The translations under genes were made by a program, and so were the position numbers. The notes under the pieces are model-generated. The model worked only from the letters and a program-made list of their open reading frames with translations, was not told the origin of the DNA and ran no database searches. Shown here piece by piece: positions 32,926 to 45,190 of a stretch of 64,000 bases of DNA. The stretch is from NCBI GenBank assembly GCA_025667525.1, contig CM046875.1, forward strand, positions 121,200,340-121,264,339, written 5' to 3'. Numbering within the stretch: position 1 is the first letter of the stretch; every line of letters starts with the position of its first letter. This DNA is from Glebionis coronaria (Eukaryota; Streptophyta; Magnoliopsida; Asterales; Asteraceae).

Positions 32926-33125
32926 TTTGGGCTACTACCCGGTAATCTTGCAGTCTAGGCTACGACCTAGTTTTATTTGGGCTACAACCCAATAATATTT
33001 CTATTTAGGCTATGACCTAATTTTATTTGGGCTACTACCCAAAAATCTTTCTGTTTAGGCTACGACCTCATTTTGTTTGGGCTACTACCCAAAAAAACTT
33101 GCTATCTAGGCTACAACCTAGTTTT
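32926..33125. repeat. Four tandem 50-bp repeats
   Basis: Units start TTTGGGCTAC at 32926, 32976, 33026 and 33076, exactly 50 bases apart. Each has the form GGGCTACTACCC - about 12 bases - CTAGGCTACGACCTAG, so each unit contains two related GGCTACxACC half-units. They lie upstream of the minus-strand Gag fragment, in what would be that element's leader. Confidence 0.9.
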
Positions 33126-34020
33126 ATTTTCTTGCTAAATATTGATTGGTTTTAAATGGTTTAATCAATATCGTGTTTTTTTATCAAAATGATCCTTGCT
33201 ATTTGAATCTTAAGGCTCAGGTCTTGCTGTGAACCTAAGGATTCAATCTATCTTGTTATTTTGTATTTTTAAAAGCGAAAAGATTTTTTTCCTTTTAAAT
33301 AAAAAGTACAAAAACTTTGTTTACTTTTACTTTTAATTCCTTCCTATATGTATATTTTTTTTCAAAAGGTTGAAAAAATACTAACTTAAATAACAGGGAA
33401 GGAAGAAAAGTAAAATAAAATAAAGGGTGTAAGATTTTTGAAACCTGATGGGCTTAAGCCCGAAGTTCCTTTGGTCTCGGTCACTTTTTGTATGCGTTAA
33501 TAATTAACACAGTTCCTCTCTCTCTTTCTTGGAGATATCGATATATCTCCTCTTTCTTGCTATCCCCTCTGAGATATTCGATCTCTTCTTCTTTGCACCG
33601 ATTTACAAACTGGTTATAAAAAACCTCTTGTTTCTTGCGAGTGTGTTCCTGTTGAACCACTTAAGATCCTTATTGGGATCTCTTATAACCGCTGCAAAGA
33701 TTGGGGCTTTGTGGATGATGATTCTAATGGGATTTGATTCTGTCAAATCTACAAACACGTGTGTTTGTTCCCTTCTTCTATGATCTGGTTTTCTGGCCCC
33801 TTTCTTTTGAATGATTTTCGAATCTGGGTTTTATTTTTCTTTCGATTTGGATTCTTGAAAGAGAAATAACTTGCAGAAATCGTGAGAAAAAAACCCCCTA
33901 TTTGTTGCCGGTTTAAAATCAATCACAGGGGTGATTGATCCTTGGTGACAAAGGTGGAATCCTTTGAAAAACACAGATGAGATTTAATCTCGTGTGAATT
34001 TCTGTTTTACTGGTGATTTG
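33126..34020. other. Unassigned sequence between elements C and D
   Basis: T-rich on the plus strand with CTCTCTCTTTCTT and CTCCTCTTTCTTGC runs; no gene. It may be the leader or LTR of element C, but I found no match to the C 3' LTR at 15628-16056. The last five bases, ATTTG (34016-34020), would be the left target site of element D. Confidence 0.4.
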
Positions 34021-34808
34021 TGATGCGGTATTTTTGTACACTTTATTTTAGAAAAAACAAAGCGACAAAAGCGTGGGTAAGTATTAATCAATACGTTTTA
34101 GGAAAAACGTAAAGACGAATAATCGAGTTCGTTCTCGAGGAGGTATGGTGTTTAGCCAACAATTATAGACGTTGTTTAATCGAGTGATTACGTTTTTGGC
34201 AAGAAAGAAAGAAAAGAAAACGGAGACGAATTACGCTAAAATGGTCGAAAACGCTTAAACGTACGAACGTAAAAACGTGACCAAACGAAAAATTTTACCT
34301 AAATTTTTTTTGAAAATTACTAAAATGTTCTAAAAAACCTAACTAAGAAAAATATGAAAACCAAAAAAGTTGAAAACTTTTAAATTAATTTATATTAATT
34401 TTAAATTTAATTAAAAAATCTAAAAATAAAACTAGCTAAGAAAAAGACAAAATTCAAACATTTTTATTTGTAGACCTAAAGTGTATTATTTAAAAACTAA
34501 AAAATATTTTTTTGAAAATAAAAACTTAATTTAATTATTTTTCTGACTTTTCTCAATTTTAAAACTAAAATAATCCTAGAAAATGAAATAATAAAAAGAA
34601 AATTATGAAATTTAAACTCTCCGAAAATAAATTTATTTTTTCTACATTCTAATTGACAAAATAAAATTTTGAGAAAAAGATTTACATTTTTTTTTACTTT
34701 TAAATATTTTTTATGAGTTAAAAAATATTTAAACTAAATAAATGATTTAAAAATATTAAAAGATTTTTCTAAAAATCCAAAAAATTACGTAAAATATTAA
34801 ATACTAAT

Positions 34809-37764
34809 TGTAACACCCCATTTGGATAAATGGAATGTCACAGGATAATCATGGCGTAATATCAAAGCATAAGGTAAATGTCCTAAAACATTACATGACC
34901 ATAAGGGATAACCGGAATCAAACATCGGTCCCCAATATAAACTCATAAACATAACATAAAGTAAAAGTAATGCAAATGAAACAGAAACATATAATATAGC
35001 TCTCATCCTATGCATAACCTTTCCATGCTCTTGACCTTGTGTACCTGCCGTTTGGGACATGAAAAGAGAAAACGGCTGAGCGAGACGCTCAGTGCGCGGA
35101 TATATAATAATAACATGGAATAACATAACATAAGTGAAGGCTGAAATGGAAGCATAAAAAAATGAAAATGCAGCGGAAAAATGTAAGTTCTGGGAAACCT
35201 GGTGACATGTAATAAACTTGTAACTTGTAATAAACTTGTAACTTGTAATAAACTTGTAACTTGTAATAAACTGGCTTATTCTTTGAATATCATGTTCATG
35301 TAAATACTGAAAGTCTGCTGTTTAATTATGAAACTGTAATTTAACTGCCAAAGAGCTCATATAGGTCATGAAATATATCAACGTGCATGAATACATGGAG
35401 GGGTGACCTCGTCATGCTATAGAGGGGTGACCTCTAAATACTGTGCTGGGTGGAGGGATCAGCTCCAATGTGAAGGATGTAGAGCACACACCACATTCAC
35501 CCTGATAACTTGTAACACTTATAAGCCTAGGATGCATCCATACGCCCCACTAAACATACATATAAAAATGGCCAACCTGAACATGAGTGGGACGATGCAG
35601 GATATCACTCTCCTGCATGTGAGTCACGACACCGGTGCCTCTAGTGCCGTGGTTACGGTACCTCCGTAACTAGTACATAAACTGGTCATGCTTGTATATA
35701 ATGCTCTGGCAATTTATTTAGTTATTAACATGATTACTGAGAAGCTTAAACATATACTGGGGAAAAACATTTGGCTGCAGACGGGGAATCCTAAACATGC
35801 ATAGGAAAGGAAGTCCTTACTGAAAGGACGGAAATCCGTACCTCACGTCCAGTAACACAAATGAAGAATAACGTGGAGGATGAAAACGTGAAGAAGATCA
35901 CACTCCATAAATGCTACATAATAAAGATGGACATGTATGAGTCGCTTGGTTAACTTATACTTAATAATTATTAATGACTTAATGTTAACTTGTTTTACTT
36001 GTTCTCGTATTTCCTTAACGTTCTTGACTTATTTTACGGCTTCATATAAACCATGTATCATGCTTAGTGTATTTTATGTTCATATGTTTTAATTAGCGTA
36101 AAAATATACTTATTTCATGATCGTGTTGTAAATTCTACTTAATAAATACTTACGCTAGAATAATAATAATAATTAGTTACTAACAAAATAAGTTATTTAT
36201 TTGGGATCGTAATTAGTAATAAGGTAAGCCTAATTAAATAAACTTTACTGAAACTTGATGATTACGTAACTAAATTAAGTCTAGTTATTAATTTAATTAC
36301 GCTAACAAATACCTCGGTTAATATCATTAATTAAATATAAATTTAGTCGTGTAAAATATTTAATCATAACGCGTAAATAATATTAAAACTAATCATGTTT
36401 AATAACATATTTTTAACGTACCCAAGCCTACCGAGATACCCCTTTCTCGGTCGCACTTAAACAAGACAAACTAGCAAAACAACCAAAATAGTGTTGTCCA
36501 ACATATCTATATAGTTCTGTCCAACATACTTATTTAGTGCTGTCCAATAAACATTTCCCTAGTTCTGTCCAATATCTATCCTGCAGTACTGTCCAATATA
36601 TACTGCAGACTTATAGTCCTTGTTCGTGCTGCTGTCTATGAACTACCCACTGGTTATACATGCTTCCTGCTGTTAACTTACAACCACCCACTGGTCTTTA
36701 TTAGTTCATGCTGTTTGGTTATCTATACCCACTGTTGTATATATGTCACCCACCGAGAGTGTACCCGCTCCCGGTTCCAACTGTTATTAACCAAACCACC
36801 CCTGCTGGGGTGTTTGGGTGTTGCTGCTGCCAAAGGAAAACCACCACCGACCCTTATAAGGGTGCGGCTGGTTGGACAGAATCACCACCAAGACCAAATT
36901 GGTCTCGGTTTTTGTGCAAACCGAACATAAACAACACCTAACCTTAATCTCGTTTGATCCCCACTGTTATTAACATGTTATCAACCCCTTTTTTAATGGA
37001 TTCTTGATCAGTTAACTAAAACAAAAAAAAAAAAAAAAAAGAAGATCAAAAATTTTCCTAAACGTAGGTTAGGGTTTTAGGAATTTACATGAATCACAAA
37101 CCTTGTTTTCTTGATCAAACCCATGAATCTTGTTCTTATACTCGGTGTTCATAGTGACGCAGCAAAAGGGGAAACCAAAAAAAACCAGATCGCAGGAGGT
37201 GTTAGGGTTTTTTTGTTTGGATCGTGATTTGTGTCTCCAGAATAAAAGGAAAAAATAACTCCCGTCCTTTATTTTTGTTGCATAGGTCGGTTTGTATGTC
37301 AAATGGGCCTTGGCCCATAATCTTGCCCCTTTTTAACCGCCTAAACAAACAGCCCCCTTAACTTGTGTTTATTTTTATTTCGCGACTCGACAAATCGTTA
37401 CGTATATTCATGTTTTAAAATGTCGTGAGTTTTTCATGGTCATTCTTATACGTGTTAAACGTACATGTTATTTTCGTAGTTATTTGTCGTGTTAAATAAT
37501 AGTCGTGTTAATTTAATATGTTATTTAATAATGGCGTTAAATATTCGCGTCACACGATTTAAATGGCGTGAATTATTATTTCGTGGTTTTACTTATTATA
37601 CGTAAATTCAGGTCATTTATTAATAACATACGTATTTATTTGTCGTACTAAAAAAAATATACGTAATAAATATATTAAACGTTCTCAAAACGTATCGTAC
37701 ATACGTTAATCATAAGTTTTAAATTTATACGTAATATTCTAGACATTTTTATGCGGGTTTTACA
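34809..37764 (-). repeat. Element E 3' LTR (left)
   Basis: This 2956-bp copy includes a run of four 18-bp repeats (TTGTAATAAACTTGTAAC type, about 35206-35275) and an A run near 37021. Short open frames occur but match those in the other LTR only because the two LTRs are near-identical. Confidence 0.92.
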
Positions 37765-40700
37765 ACTCTTCCCTTCTAAAAGAATAATTCGTCCTCGAAT
37801 TAGAGATACGATACCCTGGAAGGGACATGAAAGTGACGTGACTGTAGGGAACATGGAACATAACGTGACTGAAGGGAACATTGAACATGAAGTGACTGAA
37901 AAAGGAACATATCTGAACTTATGGAATAAAAGAAGATAAGAAATAACATGAAAAGATACATGAACGATATGATACTAGGTATCATACTTACTGGTATAAG
38001 CACACATAAAGCGTTGATGTACGAGACATATTGAGACGTAGTACGTGAACAATTATGAACGTGATACGTGAACAATTGTGAACGTGATACTTGGAGATAT
38101 GGTACATGAATTATGAGACATATGGTGAATGAGAATACATGGAAAACATATCGTGAACGTGACATGAGAACGTAGGGTAACATGATCTGGAACACATCGT
38201 GAACGTGCAATAACTAAGGAGGTAAAATCAATGATACGAGCTGAGACATGAAATGTGGCGTGAAACGTCTGTTTGAAGACGGAAAGTCATACCAAACTTG
38301 AGTCTGGTCTTCCAAGTTTTCTACAATCTTTCTAGAATGAAAGTGAACGTAAATCATGTCATAAACGTGGAAGTAAAAGTCTAATCATAATATGAAAAAG
38401 GGACATAAGCGTGAACAAGGTCATGAATGCTAACGTGAGACATAACTTGAGAGCTGAATAATCATACGGACGTGAACGCAAATAACAAATGATAACATAA
38501 ACCTTTATCTGATCTGATAGCTAAAAGAGTGTCGTGTAATCGTACGATCATTTGCTGAATAATAGCTGATAGTCTGCTAATGTGCACTCCTTTCAGATGA
38601 AAGAAGACATGTAGGATTGGTTAAATAGTCGAACGACGATTCAGAATTTCTAAGGTTTAAATGACTGCAATCGTGTTGGCGTTCTATCATAACGTACTGA
38701 ATAGTCAGGCATTTAGATATGAACATAACTACATCTTGTTTCATGCCTCTCCACCAAAATGCGGTTGAGATCATAATACATCTTTGTAGGATGTGGTTAC
38801 ATAGAAATTGGAAGGTTATGAGTCTGGGAAAAATTTAGGCCTCTCTTAGCGTAGGATTTTCTCCTTTACGCGTAGGCTTAGCCATGGTAAGGATTTACCA
38901 AGGAAACGATGTGATTCAACGTGTCACTGGAATCAACTGCACACGTATAAGAAAATTTTAGTGTGAATTTCCTTCGCTGTAAATCTTGCAGCCTAGAGTG
39001 AAGATGGTCTTCGTGCTCTTTTCTAGACTTAAAGAAAGTCATAATGTTAGAAATGAATAGTATAACGAACTTGTCGAGAGTTCATGAAAATTAAATTTCT
39101 CAAATCCTCAATTACAGCTCGCGTTCGTGAGCCAAAAGGCACAAACATGGATTCATAATGACCATAACGTGTGCGAAGGACAGTCATGGAAGTGTCCTCT
39201 TCTTTCACTCACAACTGTTGATAGCCTGATAATAAATCGATCTTGAAAAGTGTTTAGAGTCTGGGAGTTGATTGAATGGCTGAATAATACTTGGAAAGAG
39301 AAAATATAGTTATGAATGGTGGTATGATTGGTAGTTCCTTATGGTAATACATCAGAGAAGATTCGGAAATTATAGACTGATTAATAAAGGAGAATATCAG
39401 GATTCGTATCATAAATGATAGCTAGAAAATCTTCGTAGCCAATAATACATGCTTGTAAGGCCGAAGAAAAAAAATTTCACCGATTTTTCCTAGTGGAAAA
39501 CCCATGCTGAATGTATTCAGGACCCTAAACATCGCTGAATATAGTCTGGTACGAATAATGATTCACTGTAGAAATGAAAGATCTTGTCATCAGCCTAAAT
39601 TGAAAATCTATATATACATAGATGATACAACGGCTTCTAAGGTGGACATGAATATCCGAATATGAAATCGTGAAATGAAAGTGTCGTCTCAACACATGAA
39701 GTAAACGTGGTAGAATACACTGGATGTGTATCGTCCGTCTCACAAGGAACAAGCACTGCATGACCAACTATGATCCATAAGTTGGAGGTGGTACTGAAAT
39801 TTGGTGGCTTGATTTGTACATGGCACAACAGAATACGTATACCCTTGGAAAGTTATCTTGAATAGCTGAAGCTGAGTTCATAAATTATGCATGAGTCGTG
39901 TGTCTTGACTCATATCATGAAGACTATACGTGTGACATGTGTCTTGACTAGTATCTTGACATGTGAAAGAAATCGTAATGAAAATGGTGGTTAAAGATGC
40001 CAGGGTTGGCGGATCTACTGGAATGCTGACCCTTGTAATTCTGGTTAAGTTTGTGACCGGTGTTCTGTTGTGATTGCTAGAATACTTGTTGTCACAGTAG
40101 TGCTTACTATTTTCTTATCTGTCAGTCCCATGATGGTCATTCTCATGACGGTGATTCATGTAACTATTCAGCTGAGTGGTCGGCTGGTACCGGTTCCCAC
40201 TCGTATGACTGAAAAGAAAACTGAATGACGTGTGAATATAACTAAAAGGTAAGGACATGAATTGGTATGGAAATCGTATGGTGATGAAGCATCTTCTCGT
40301 CCGATCGCTTGGTCTAACGCCTTTGTCTTCGTCTTGTAAGATCTCCAGGTTGTAAACAGCATCAGCATCTCGTAGCGTCTCCAAATAATCAGCAACAATA
40401 ACATTTAGTAACATTCCCAAGCTATGAGCGGCATCAGCATCTTGTAGAATATCAACAAGTGGAATACGTCTGAGATGATTTAGAATCGACTAGCAAATAC
40501 TCGTGGAGTATTTGTAGATGAAATACACATGTATTACGACACGTGTAGTGCAATGGAATACGGTACACGGAGTACACGTGGAACGTGGTACATGGATTAC
40601 ACATGGGATGTACATGAAATGATCGGTATAGGGTCGATCATCTGACATGATTTAAAAAGGATAAACTGATCAAACGGTTAGGAAATCAAACTGAAGTGAG

Positions 40701-41820
40701 TATCATGATAGCATAGCAATATCAGCGTAGACATCATTCTGGTTGCATAGAGGAAACACCAAAAGGATGGTTAAACAAAATTCAACGATGATTTGCATGA
40801 AAGCACGATTAATGAAAACCAACCATGACTATCATAAAAGTAGGATTAAATGAAATCCATTAATGTCTAGCATGAGGGCATGATCGCCATGATGAAAACA
40901 TCATTTACATAAAGAGGCATGGAACATAATCATCATGAAAATGAAATTATCTTAAAGAAGCATGGGACAAAATTAACATGAAGGAGCATAAAACATAATC
41001 AGTATGAAAATTAAGTTAACCATGATGGTATGAAACATACTTGACATAAGGAGACATAAGAATTAAATGAGGAAACATGAAAAGTTATGACTGAAATGAG
41101 CTAAATTCTAAAAGTTAATTGTGTGGACGACTAGGAGTCGTTTCATAATGCACAATAATGCAACTCACATGCTAAGTATGACTCAATATAATACGACATA
41201 AACATGAAAGATGCGTGAAATAGTTTATAATGCATGAAAGAATTTATAATGCATAGAACAATTTAAAATGCATGGTTAATATCTATGATGATATGTACAT
41301 GAGTGAACGCCTATGGGTCGGTTCACAAAACAAAAGGCAAGTGTGGACGCCTATGGGTCGGTCCTCTAATCAAAAAAAAGTTTCGATAAAAGCACATGCG
41401 ACTAAATAGAGCCAGTCCTGTACCAACCAGTATTTAGTCAAAATTCCTGCGACAATGAGATGCATGCATGAATGGATACCTGGGATGAAAATAAAATGAA
41501 TGCGTGAAAACTAACTGTCTAAACCTAACAGAATACGTATGACCAAGTATGAACTACGTTGGTTCAGTCCATATTAGCCAAAGTTCTCAAGAAACATCAT
41601 GCATAAAACAATGACATGTAACTAAGTATGGATGACGGTTGTTCAATCCATATTAGAAAAACAATTCTGAGAAAACATCATGGTTAAAACATCAAGGTGC
41701 TGAAAATATCGATACATGGAATAACAAGCGTTGGCTTAGGAAGCTCCTTGTGACTACCCACTAGTCACAGGTCAAGTTTTAGAGCCTACAGGTCGAAACC
41801 TTGCGCTCTGATACCATAAT
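37765..41820 (-). pseudogene. Decayed gypsy pol interior of element E
   Basis: Read on the minus strand, 38774-38577 encodes FWWRGMKQDVVMFISKC, the H2C2 zinc-finger/integrase start of Ty3/gypsy Pol (family: YWWPGMKxDVxxYVxxC); the second metal cysteine is lost (CLTIQYV). The sequence next to the left LTR, AATTCGAGGACGAATTA, matches the FxDE-type end of gypsy pol. Otherwise stops and frame changes interrupt everything, and no reverse transcriptase motif was recognisable. The far (5') half contains two copies of GGACGCCTATGGGTCGGT near 41307 and 41345. A functional polyprotein is impossible. Confidence 0.6.
41799..41816 (-). other. Primer binding site of element E
   Basis: Minus strand TGGTATCAGAGCGCAAGG, four bases from the 5' LTR end at 41821. 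It complements initiator methionine tRNA. Confidence 0.9.
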
Positions 41821-44788
41821 TGTAACACCCCATTTGGATAAATGGAATGTCACAGGATAATCATGGCGTAATATCAAAGCATAAGGTAAATGTCCTAAAA
41901 CATTACATGACCATAAGGGATAACCGGAATCAAACATCGGTCCCCAATATAAACTCATAAACATAACATAAAGTAAAAGTAATGCAAATGAAACAGAAAC
42001 ATATAATATAGCTCCCATCCTATGCATAACCTTTCCATGCTCTTGACCTTGTGTACCTGCCGTTTGGGACATGAAAAGAGAAAACGGCTGAGCGAGACGC
42101 TCAGTGCGCGGATATATAATAATAACATGGAATAACATAACATAAGTGAAGGCTGAAATGGAAGCATAAAAAAAATGAAAATGCAGCGGAAAAATGTAAG
42201 TTCTGGGAAACCTGGTGACATGTAATAAACTTGTAACTTGTAATAAACTTGTAACTTGTAATAAACTTGTAACTTGTAATAAACTGGCTTATTCTTAGAA
42301 TATCATGTTCATGTAAATACTGAAAGTCTGCTGTTTAATTATGAAACTGTAATTTAACTGCCAAAGAGCTCATATAGGTCATGAAATATATCAACGTGCA
42401 TGAATACATGGAGGGGTGACCTCGTCATGCTATAGAGGGGTGACCTCTAAATACTGTGCTGGGTGGAGGGATCAGCTCCAATGTGAAGGATGTAGAGCAC
42501 ACACCACATTCACCCTGATAACTTGTAACACTTATAAGCCTAGGATGCATCCATACGCCCCACTAAACATACATATAAAAATGGCCAACCTGAACACGAG
42601 TGGGACGATGCAGGATATCACTCTCCTGCATGTGAGTCACGACACCGGTGCCTCTAGTGCCGTGGTTACGGTACCTCCGTAACTAGTACATAAACTGGTC
42701 ATGCTTGTATATAATGCTCTGGCAATTTATTTAGTTATTAACATGATTACTGAGAAGCTTAAACATATACTGGGGAAAAACATTTGGCTGCAGACGGGGA
42801 ATCCTAAACATGCATAGGAAAGGAAGTCCTTACTGAAAGGACGGAAATCCGTACCTCACGTCCAGTAACGCAAATGAAGAATAACGTGGAGGATGAAAAC
42901 GTGAAGAAGATCACACTCCATAAATGCTACATAATAAAGATGGACATGTATGAGTCGCTTGGTTAACTTATACTTAATAATTATTAATGACTTAATGTTA
43001 ACTTGTTTTACTTGTTCTCGTATTGCCTTAACGTTCTTGACTTATTTTACGGCTTCATATAAACCATGTATCATGCTTAGTGTATTTTATGTTCATATGT
43101 TTTAATTAGCGTAAAAATATACTTATTTCATGATCGTGTTGTAAATTCTACTTAATAAATACTTACGCTAGAATAATAATAATAATTAGTTACTAACAAA
43201 ATAAGTTATTTATTTGGGATCGTAATTAGTAATAAGGTAAGCCTAATTAAATAAACTTTACTGAAACTTGATGATTACGTAACTAAATTAAGTCTAGTTA
43301 TTAATTTAATTACGCTAACAAATACCTCGGTTAATATCATTAATTAAATATAAATTTAGTCGCGTAAAATATTTAATCATAACGCGTAAATAATATTAAA
43401 ACTAATCATGTTTAATAACATATTTTTAACGTACCCAAGCCTACCGAGATACCCCTTTCTCGGTCGCACTTAAACAAGACAAACTAGCAAAACAACCAAA
43501 ATAGTGTTGTCCAACATATCTATATAGTTCTGTCCAACATACTTATTTAGTGCTGTCCAATAAACATTTCCCTAGTTCTTTCCAATATCTATCCTGCAGT
43601 ACTGTCCAATATATACTGCAGACTTATAGTCCTTGTTCGTGCTGCTGTCTATGAACTACCCACTGGTTATACATGCTTCCTGCTGTTAACTTACAACCAC
43701 CCACTGGTCTTTATTAGTTCATGCTGTTTGGTTATCTATACCCACTGTTGTATATATGTCACCCACCGAGAGTGTACCCGCTCCCGGTTCCCACTGTTAT
43801 TAACCAAACCACCCCTGCTGGGGTGTTTGGGTGTTGCTGCTGCCAAAGGAAAACCACCACCAACCCTTATAAGGGTGCGGCTGGTTGGACAGAATCACCA
43901 CCAAGACCAAATTGGTCTCGGTTTTTGTGCAAACCGAACATAAACAACACCTAACCTTAATCTCGTTTGATCCCCACTGTTATTAACATGTTATCAACCC
44001 CTTTTTTAATGGATTCTTGATCAGTTAACTAAAAAAAAAAAAAAAAAAAAAAAAAGATCAAAAATTTTCCAAAACGTAGGTTAGGGTTTTAGAAATTTAC
44101 ATGAATCACAAACCTTGTTTTCTTGATCAAACCCATGAATCTTGTTCTTATACTCGGTGTTCATAGTGACGCAGCAAAAGGGGAAACCAAAAAAAACCAG
44201 ATCGCAGGAGGTGTTAGGGTTTTTTGTTTGGATCGTGATTTGTGTCTCCAGAATAAAAGGAAAAAACAACTCCCGTCCTTTATTTATGTTGCATAGGTTG
44301 GTTTGTATGTCAAATGGGCCTTGGCCCATAATCTTGCCCCTTTTTAACCGCCTAAACAAACAGCCCCCTTAACTTGTGTTTATTTTTATTTCGCGACTCG
44401 ACAAATCGTTACGTATATTCGTGTTTTAAAATGTCGTGAGTTTTTCATGGTCATTCTTATACGTGTTAAACGTACATGTTATTTTCGTAGTTATTTGTCG
44501 TGTTAAATAATAGTCGTGTTAATTTAATATGTTATTTAATAATGGTGTTAAATATTCGCGTCACACGATTTAAATGGCGTGAATTATTATTTCGTGGTTT
44601 TACTTATTATACGTAGATTCAGGTCATTTATTAATAACATACGTATTTATTTGTCGTACTAAAAAAATATACGTAATAAATATATTAAACGTTCTCAAAA
44701 CGTATCGTACATACGTTAATCATAAGTTTTAAATTTATACGTAATTTCATATACGTAATATTCTAGACATTTTTATGCGGGTTTTACA
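41821..44788 (-). repeat. Element E 5' LTR (right)
   Basis: This 2968-bp copy of 34809-37764 ends with an extra TTTCATATACGTAA indel at about 44745 relative to the left copy. Confidence 0.92.
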
Positions 44789-44904
44789 CTAATATAAGTC
44801 TACCAAAAATAATAAGCTGAAAAAAATAAGCACAAATAAGCTCGAAATAAGCGATAAAGACTATCTAACTTAAACTATACGAAAAAAATATATATAAAGA
44901 AGAA

Positions 44905-45190
44905 ATAAAAGAAATGTTTAACAAAAGATGCCCAGAGAGCAGATGGTCGGGGTGTTGGGTTGTTGAGCAGCAGGTCACGGATTCAATAACCAGCTGTGAT
45001 CTTTTTGTTCAGTTTTTTATATATATACCACCTAAAAAACGTGTAAAAGAAAGCTACAGCGAAGATAAAATAAAAATGTATGTTAGAGCAGATGGTAGGG
45101 GTGATGTTGTGCTGCGTTTGTATGGTGCAGTTGGTCAGGTGTTCCAGACCTGGCAGAGTGCTAATTTTACCATATTTTTCAATTCTTTTT
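44905..45190. repeat. tRNA-like/SINE-like segment in D's left LTR
   Basis: GGGTGTTGGGTTGTTGAGCAGCAGGTCACGG resembles a tRNA-derived head. In the right LTR (61112-61290) it is followed by a better B-box-like GGTTCAATACC (61162-61172). The left copy has a degraded box (GATTCAATAAC) and about 90 additional bases (roughly 45000-45090). It could be an old SINE shared by both LTRs. Without clear ends this is tentative. Confidence 0.35.

Larger units (their letters stand above)
34809..44788 (-). mobile_element. Element E: non-autonomous gypsy retrotransposon nested in D's LTR
   Basis: TGTAACACCCC to GGGTTTTACA, flanked by perfect 5-bp duplications CTAAT (34804-34808, 44789-44793). LTRs are 34809-37764 (2956 bp) and 41821-44788 (2968 bp) and differ at about twenty positions by eye plus a 14-base indel. 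The minus-strand primer site TGGTATCAGAGCGCAAGG is at 41816-41799 and a purine tract AGAAGGGAAGAG borders the left LTR at about 37765. The 4.06-kb interior holds only wrecked pol. Confidence 0.92.

Noticed and set aside
32926..33125. CRISPR-like array
   Set aside because: The 50-bp units are contiguous without unique spacers, and the DNA is a plant genome. The same reasoning applies to the 202-bp repeats at 50211-50812.
44914..45000. Functional tRNA gene in D's LTR
   Set aside because: A plausible B box exists in the right copy, but no acceptor stem or cloverleaf can be drawn and the left copy's box is degraded.
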